DNA of 10,275 bases, taken from Paramuribaculum sp. (GTDB taxonomy: Bacteria > Bacteroidota > Bacteroidia > Bacteroidales > Muribaculaceae). Made by a program: the position numbers and the translations under genes. This document shows, in pieces, positions 6,672 through 10,275 of this stretch (position 1 is the stretch's first letter; each line of letters starts with the position of its first letter). The stretch covers positions 1 to 10,275 of the forward strand of contig JAIDKJ010000154.1 in the NCBI GenBank assembly GCA_029051835.1, written 5' to 3'. Under the pieces are notes generated by a model, which made no database searches, had not been told where the DNA came from, and saw nothing but the letters and a program-made list of their open reading frames with translations.

Positions 6672-9275
6672 TTACCGCCGACCCTCCTGATCGGTCGGCG
6701 ACGCGTCCTGGCGCGTGTCGCTCCGGCCAGAGATCACATGTTTTATACCGCCTGCTATCGCGGCTGCAAGAGCCAGATAGATCAGTATTATCGAAGCGTA
6801 GGCTGTGGCTGTGGTGGTCTTGAGCGAGTCGGGATCGAAGCGCATCTCTATCGTGTGGCTTCCGGCCGGAATACGCATGGCGCGCAGCAGATAGTTCACG
6901 CGGCCTATCTCGGCCTCCTGGCCGTCGATGGTGGCTTTCCATCCCCACGGGAAATAGACTTCGGAGAACACCGCGAGGCCACCCTGTGCCGACCGTGCAT
7001 GGTAGGTCAGCCGGTTGGGGGCGTAGGAGGTTTCAAAAATGGTGTCGCCCGGAGTTTTCACGGTGGCTGTTTGGCCGAGCACATCCTTGAAGCGACGGTC
7101 GGCTACAGCCGTCTGTGCGGGATCTATTTCGGAGAGGGCTGCCATTTCGGCGTCGGCGCCATCCACGTATATCAGCGAGTCGGCTATCCAGGCGTTGCCG
7201 AGTGCATGGTCGTTGAGCACGGCCTCTCCCTGTCCGGTGATCACGTAGCGTGCGTTGAGCATGTCGAGCACTCTGAAGTCGGCCTCGCTCGGATTGCCGC
7301 TCAGCAGCGGCTGCAGATGACGGTCTATGAGATCCTGATAGCGGGTGAGCTTGGCGGCGTGATAGCCTCCTATGGCTTTGTGGTGATACGACGGATCGGC
7401 CTGCCAGAAGCGCTGCATGTCCATCACGCGATAGTTCATGGCCGTGTCGGCGAGGATAGCCCGGTCGGCGTCGCTGAGAGGAAACTGCGGAGCCATGGCG
7501 AGGCGTTTGGCCACAAAGCTTTCCGAGTCGACATAGCGTTTGTCGACGGTGAAGAGGTCAAGCAGCACTATTGCGCCGATCGCGCCGATAGCTACTCCGG
7601 CTTTCAGGCGGCCGCGCATGCACACCACAAGCACTATCGCGCCGGCGGCAACGATCATGAAACTGCGCAGTGCGTCGCCCGACACCATGGAGTTGCGTAT
7701 CATTTCCACGGCGGCATAGATACGGGGATTCTCCAGGCTGAAATACTGCAGGGTGGCCTGATCGGCTCCTCCGGCCGAGAGGCTCTGCGAGATCATTGCG
7801 TCGATCTGGCGGTCGGAGCCGCCTATCGGTGAGCCGAAGATGCCCGGTATGAGTATGCCGGCGAGGCAGAGCGTCAGCACCGGAGCGAAGCTCCATATCA
7901 TCGGACGCCTGAACCGATGCCATGCGTCGGGCGTGGTCAGCAGTTTCTGCAGAGCCATGACGGCGAGAAGCGGCATAGTGAATTCGGCTATCACGAGTAT
8001 GCTCTCCACGGTGCGGAATTTGCTGTACATCGGCATATGGTCGATCATCAGGTCGGTGAGCCACATGCAGTTGCGGCCGAGAGCCAGAAGTATCGACAGC
8101 ACGGTGAGCGCCAGCAGCGCCCATTTTATCGGGCCTTTGACTATGATGCAGCCGAGTACGAACAGCGCCACGATCAGTGCGCCCACATATACCGGGCCGT
8201 TTGTGCCTTCCGGTTCTCCGAAATACTGGCTCATATAGCCGAGATATTGCAGCTCCTGACGGTCTATCTCGCCCTTCGAGGCGAGGTCTTTGGCCTTGTC
8301 GGTGTCGGCGAGGGTGAGCATCTTGTTGCTCCCTTTCTCGGGCTTCATGGAAGCGCCACCTTTCAGGTCGGGTATCAGAAGGGTGAACGTTTCGGAGGTG
8401 CCGTAGCTGTACTGGGTTATGTAGTCGCGGTCAAGTCCTCCGCCGGTCGAGTTGGCGGCCGCGCCGGGCTGCGTCAGTTCGGTGTGGCCGCCGCGCATGG
8501 TTTCCTTGGAGTACTCATACGTGTTGTAGAGGCTCGGCAGGTTGGCGCCTGCGGCGATCAGTCCGGCTACGGCCAGCACTCCCGTGGCGGCAAGCCAGCG
8601 GCGAAGCTGATGTTTGCCTGCCGACCATATCAGTATGGCTATGGATATGCCGGCTATGACAAACATGAAGTAGTAGGTCATCTGCACATGGTTGGAGGCT
8701 ATCTGCATCATGGCGAAGAAGGCCGTCATGGCGCCTCCGGCAAGATAGCGGCCTCGATAGCAGAGCAGCACGCCCGCTATCGTCGGCGGCACGTAGGCCA
8801 GAGTGACGAATTTCCATATATGGCCCGCGCCGATGATTATGATGAAATACGACGAGAAGCCGTAGGCTATGGCGCCTGTCAGAGCCAGATACCAGCGCAT
8901 CTTCATGCTCAGCAGCAGTATGAAGAAGCCGATCATCATCATCGCCACCAGATTGGCGGGCGAGGGAAGTCCGAGGCCCATCAGGGTGTTGACCCAGCTT
9001 ATCAGGGAGTTGGAGGGATACGACGGGGATATCTGGAATGTGGGCATGCCGGAGAAGAGCGAGTTGGTCCAGCGGGTGGTTTCGCCGGTGGCTTCATAAA
9101 ACGCTTCCGCTTCATGGCCTATGGCAGCTCCCTGCTGCATGTCGTGCTGGCGCAGCACGTTGCCTTCGAGGGCGTCGGGATAGAAAAATGCCAGCGATAT
9201 GGCGGCTATGGCCAGCAGCGACACTATGGTGCCGATAAAACTGCGCGAACGTAGAAATTGCTTGATTTGTTCCAT
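6672..9275 (-). CDS. YfhO-family multi-pass membrane protein (GT-C-like)
   Basis: This 867-residue inner-membrane protein belongs to the YfhO family, which shares the GT-C glycosyltransferase-like architecture and is linked in Bacillus to glycosylation of cell-surface polymers; its role in Bacteroidales is not established. About 13-14 hydrophobic segments are visible: one at 13-31, a cluster from about 108 to 245, pairs at about 362-400, single ones near 427-445 and 462-480, a pair at about 537-575, and a last one at 824-842. Family landmarks include RQHDMQQG (42-49) in the first extracytoplasmic loop, SGMPTFQIS (75-83), NHVQMTYY (195-202) and YGTSETFTLLIPDLKGG (291-307). A large soluble domain (about 580-820) ends in the characteristic segment VFSEVYFPWGWKATIDG then GRVNYLLRAMRIPAGSH. 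The C-terminal tail (about 850-867) is polar and charged. The gene follows the WbqC-like gene by 33 bases and precedes the hypothetical gene by 2, suggesting an envelope-glycan role within one operon; this is an inference. Confidence 0.92.
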   Translation of the reverse strand: MEQIKQFLRSRSFIGTIVSLLAIAAISLAFFYPDALEGNVLRQHDMQQGAAIGHEAEAFYEATGETTRWTNSLFSGMPTFQISPSYPSNSLISWVNTLMGLGLPSPANLVAMMMIGFFILLLSMKMRWYLALTGAIAYGFSSYFIIIIGAGHIWKFVTLAYVPPTIAGVLLCYRGRYLAGGAMTAFFAMMQIASNHVQMTYYFMFVIAGISIAILIWSAGKHQLRRWLAATGVLAVAGLIAAGANLPSLYNTYEYSKETMRGGHTELTQPGAAANSTGGGLDRDYITQYSYGTSETFTLLIPDLKGGASMKPEKGSNKMLTLADTDKAKDLASKGEIDRQELQYLGYMSQYFGEPEGTNGPVYVGALIVALFVLGCIIVKGPIKWALLALTVLSILLALGRNCMWLTDLMIDHMPMYSKFRTVESILVIAEFTMPLLAVMALQKLLTTPDAWHRFRRPMIWSFAPVLTLCLAGILIPGIFGSPIGGSDRQIDAMISQSLSAGGADQATLQYFSLENPRIYAAVEMIRNSMVSGDALRSFMIVAAGAIVLVVCMRGRLKAGVAIGAIGAIVLLDLFTVDKRYVDSESFVAKRLAMAPQFPLSDADRAILADTAMNYRVMDMQRFWQADPSYHHKAIGGYHAAKLTRYQDLIDRHLQPLLSGNPSEADFRVLDMLNARYVITGQGEAVLNDHALGNAWIADSLIYVDGADAEMAALSEIDPAQTAVADRRFKDVLGQTATVKTPGDTIFETSYAPNRLTYHARSAQGGLAVFSEVYFPWGWKATIDGQEAEIGRVNYLLRAMRIPAGSHTIEMRFDPDSLKTTTATAYASIILIYLALAAAIAGGIKHVISGRSDTRQDASPTDQEGRR

Positions 9276-9308
9276 GTTCTTTATGATTGGATCGGGGTGC
9301 TTTGCGGA

Positions 9309-9929
9309 TTATTCGGTTGTGAGGAGTGGTGAGGCTTTAGCGTCGAGGAGCAGCGGAAGCGCTTCCGGGCCGAGGCAGAACAGTATGTCGAGCACGCTTA
9401 TCTGTCCGGTCGCGGCCTGTTCCGTCGGTCTTACCTGCCAGTAGCGTTTTATGCTCAGGTCGGGAGTGTGATCGCAGAGCGAGTCGGGATGCGTTGCCTC
9501 GGCAGAGTGCCTTACTTCGGTCGGTAGGCCGAGCAGGCGACGTATGAGCCGGTCGAGATCGCCGTCGAAGTCGGTGAGTCGCCGTCCGGCGGCCTGCGGG
9601 CCGATTATCTGCCGGAAGTCGTCGACGTAGAACTCGAAGTAGGGTGTCCGTCCGTAGGTCGACTCAAGCGCCGTCAGGTGTTCGCTCCACCATGCGCCGT
9701 GGTCCGACACCACCACATCGTCCCATCTCGCGTCGGCACGGTGGGGCTTGACGGTCGGCACTGTCAGGGTGATCATGCCGTGGTTGCCGGGTATCGTGCA
9801 GCGGTGGGTCGATTTGAAGCGCTTGTTATATCTCAGGCCGTCGGCTATGCACACTGCCTCATGGCGCGCCATCGAGGCATAATATGAGGCCGGGCCGCAA
9901 TACTGCGGCGGATAGAGCGGAGTGTTCAT
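9309..9929 (-). CDS. WbqC-like family protein
   Basis: The 206-residue cytosolic protein matches the WbqC-like family, found in O-antigen and capsule gene clusters and as a stand-alone gene in Bacteroidetes; its biochemical function is not established. Seen in the sequence: the N-terminal [15 protein letters not shown] (6-20), the segment [19 protein letters not shown] (33-51) followed by ITLTVPT, which corresponds to the family's pattern of a basic stretch, a glycine/asparagine turn and a strand, [22 protein letters not shown] (80-101), and SIKRYWQVR (159-167) near the end. The ATG lies inside the lepB stop codon (ATGA, 9929 to 9926), so the two are co-translated. A lepB-wbqC-like pair is, to my recollection, a recurring order in Bacteroidales. 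No signal peptide or membrane segment is seen. Confidence 0.9.
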   Translation of the reverse strand: MNTPLYPPQYCGPASYYASMARHEAVCIADGLRYNKRFKSTHRCTIPGNHGMITLTVPTVKPHRADARWDDVVVSDHGAWWSEHLTALESTYGRTPYFEFYVDDFRQIIGPQAAGRRLTDFDGDLDRLIRRLLGLPTEVRHSAEATHPDSLCDHTPDLSIKRYWQVRPTEQAATGQISVLDILFCLGPEALPLLLDAKASPLLTTE

Positions 9930-10275
9930 TTCGGATTGGCGCTGCGGAATATCCGGTTCCAGCGTATGCCGCCGCTAAGCAGGCCTTTGTCCTTGTCGAG
10001 CGAAAGCAGTATCATCATCGGCTTGCCCACTATATGATCTTCAGGCACGAAGCCCCAGTAGCGCGAGTCGAGCGAGTTGTCGCGGTTGTCGCCCATCATG
10101 AAATAGTAGTCCATGTCGAAGGTATAGCTGTCGGCGGGTTTGCCGTCGATATATACCGTGTCTGACTCGTCGATGTAGGCGTCGTGATGCCCCTCGTAAT
10201 TGCGTATGCAGCGGTTGTAGATCTCCCAGTTTTCCCTTGTAAGGGGTATGGTGGCGCCGCGGCGGGGTATCCAGA
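9926..10275 (-). CDS. lepB: Signal peptidase I, C-terminal part (cut by window edge)
   Basis: Signal peptidase I cleaves signal peptides from exported proteins at the periplasmic face of the inner membrane. Only the last about 115 residues are inside the window; the frame is open to the right edge and begins mid-codon, so the apparent ATG at 10114 is an internal methionine. The visible part starts [11 protein letters not shown] and carries the family's conserved box E in [27 protein letters not shown], followed by a short C-terminal tail ending with FRSANPK. The segment between (residues with [11 protein letters not shown], then an insertion of about 25 residues before YTFDMDYYF) is longer than in the Escherichia coli enzyme's minimal core but usual for Bacteroidetes. 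The membrane anchor and the Ser/Lys catalytic dyad lie outside the window, so activity cannot be judged. The stop codon overlaps the start of the WbqC-like gene. Confidence 0.95.
   Translation of the reverse strand, partial: WIPRRGATIPLTRENWEIYNRCIRNYEGHHDAYIDESDTVYIDGKPADSYTFDMDYYFMMGDNRDNSLDSRYWGFVPEDHIVGKPMMILLSLDKDKGLLSGGIRWNRIFRSANPK

Noticed and set aside
6670..6948. N-terminal extension of the 149-residue protein into yfhO
   Set aside because: It would overlap the well-conserved end of YfhO by about 280 bases and its translation is Arg/His/Ser-rich without motifs; the ATG at 6669, 2 bases past the yfhO stop, is better.
7917..9254. 445-codon open frame on the plus strand, antisense to the YfhO-like gene
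   Set aside because: It shadows a membrane-protein gene; the His/Tyr/Gly-rich translation has no family features and no promoter precedes it.

Overview
This window reads as chromosomal core genome of a Gram-negative gut-type Bacteroidales, most likely in or near Muribaculaceae; the placement is an inference. Three things support it: the Bacteroidetes-style promoter element TAnnTTTG upstream of two transcription units, the protein families present (a Bacteroidales-type YfhO protein, a WbqC-like protein, and a secreted GH84 enzyme closely resembling the Bacteroides thetaiotaomicron one), and GC-rich coding DNA with AT-rich gaps and no strong Shine-Dalgarno sequences. All eight protein genes lie on the minus strand, so transcription runs from high to low coordinates. 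No tRNA, rRNA, CRISPR array, insertion sequence or phage gene was seen.

In transcription order, the first block (10275 to 5303) is a tight five-gene run: the 3' end of signal peptidase I (lepB), a WbqC-like protein, a large YfhO-family membrane protein, a 149-residue protein of unknown function, and a XerD-type tyrosine recombinase. lepB/wbqC-like and hypothetical/xerD overlap by 4 bases (ATGA), yfhO and the hypothetical gene are 2 bases apart, and the widest gap is 33 bases. This fits one polycistronic unit whose promoter lies beyond the right edge.

The second block (about 5280 to 1581) starts with a good promoter and a 10-bp tandem repeat just upstream of it. It encodes a secreted GH84 beta-N-acetylglucosaminidase with all expected active-site residues and, overlapping it by ATGA, a lipoate-protein ligase. 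The pairing of an exported host-glycan hydrolase with a cytosolic cofactor-salvage enzyme is the least expected piece of organisation here. A hairpin lies just after the ligase stop codon.

The third block is recA alone, with its own AT-rich leader holding two candidate promoters and a strong intrinsic terminator. Beyond that terminator, the last about 106 bases to the left edge carry no supportable gene and are almost free of G on the plus strand.

I do not see a convincing new biological system. The points worth a second look are the GH84-ligase coupling, the 149-residue protein that looks like a shortened or decayed relative of a Bacteroidetes methyltransferase-like family, the repeat upstream of the GH84 promoter, and the strand-asymmetric tract next to the recA terminator.
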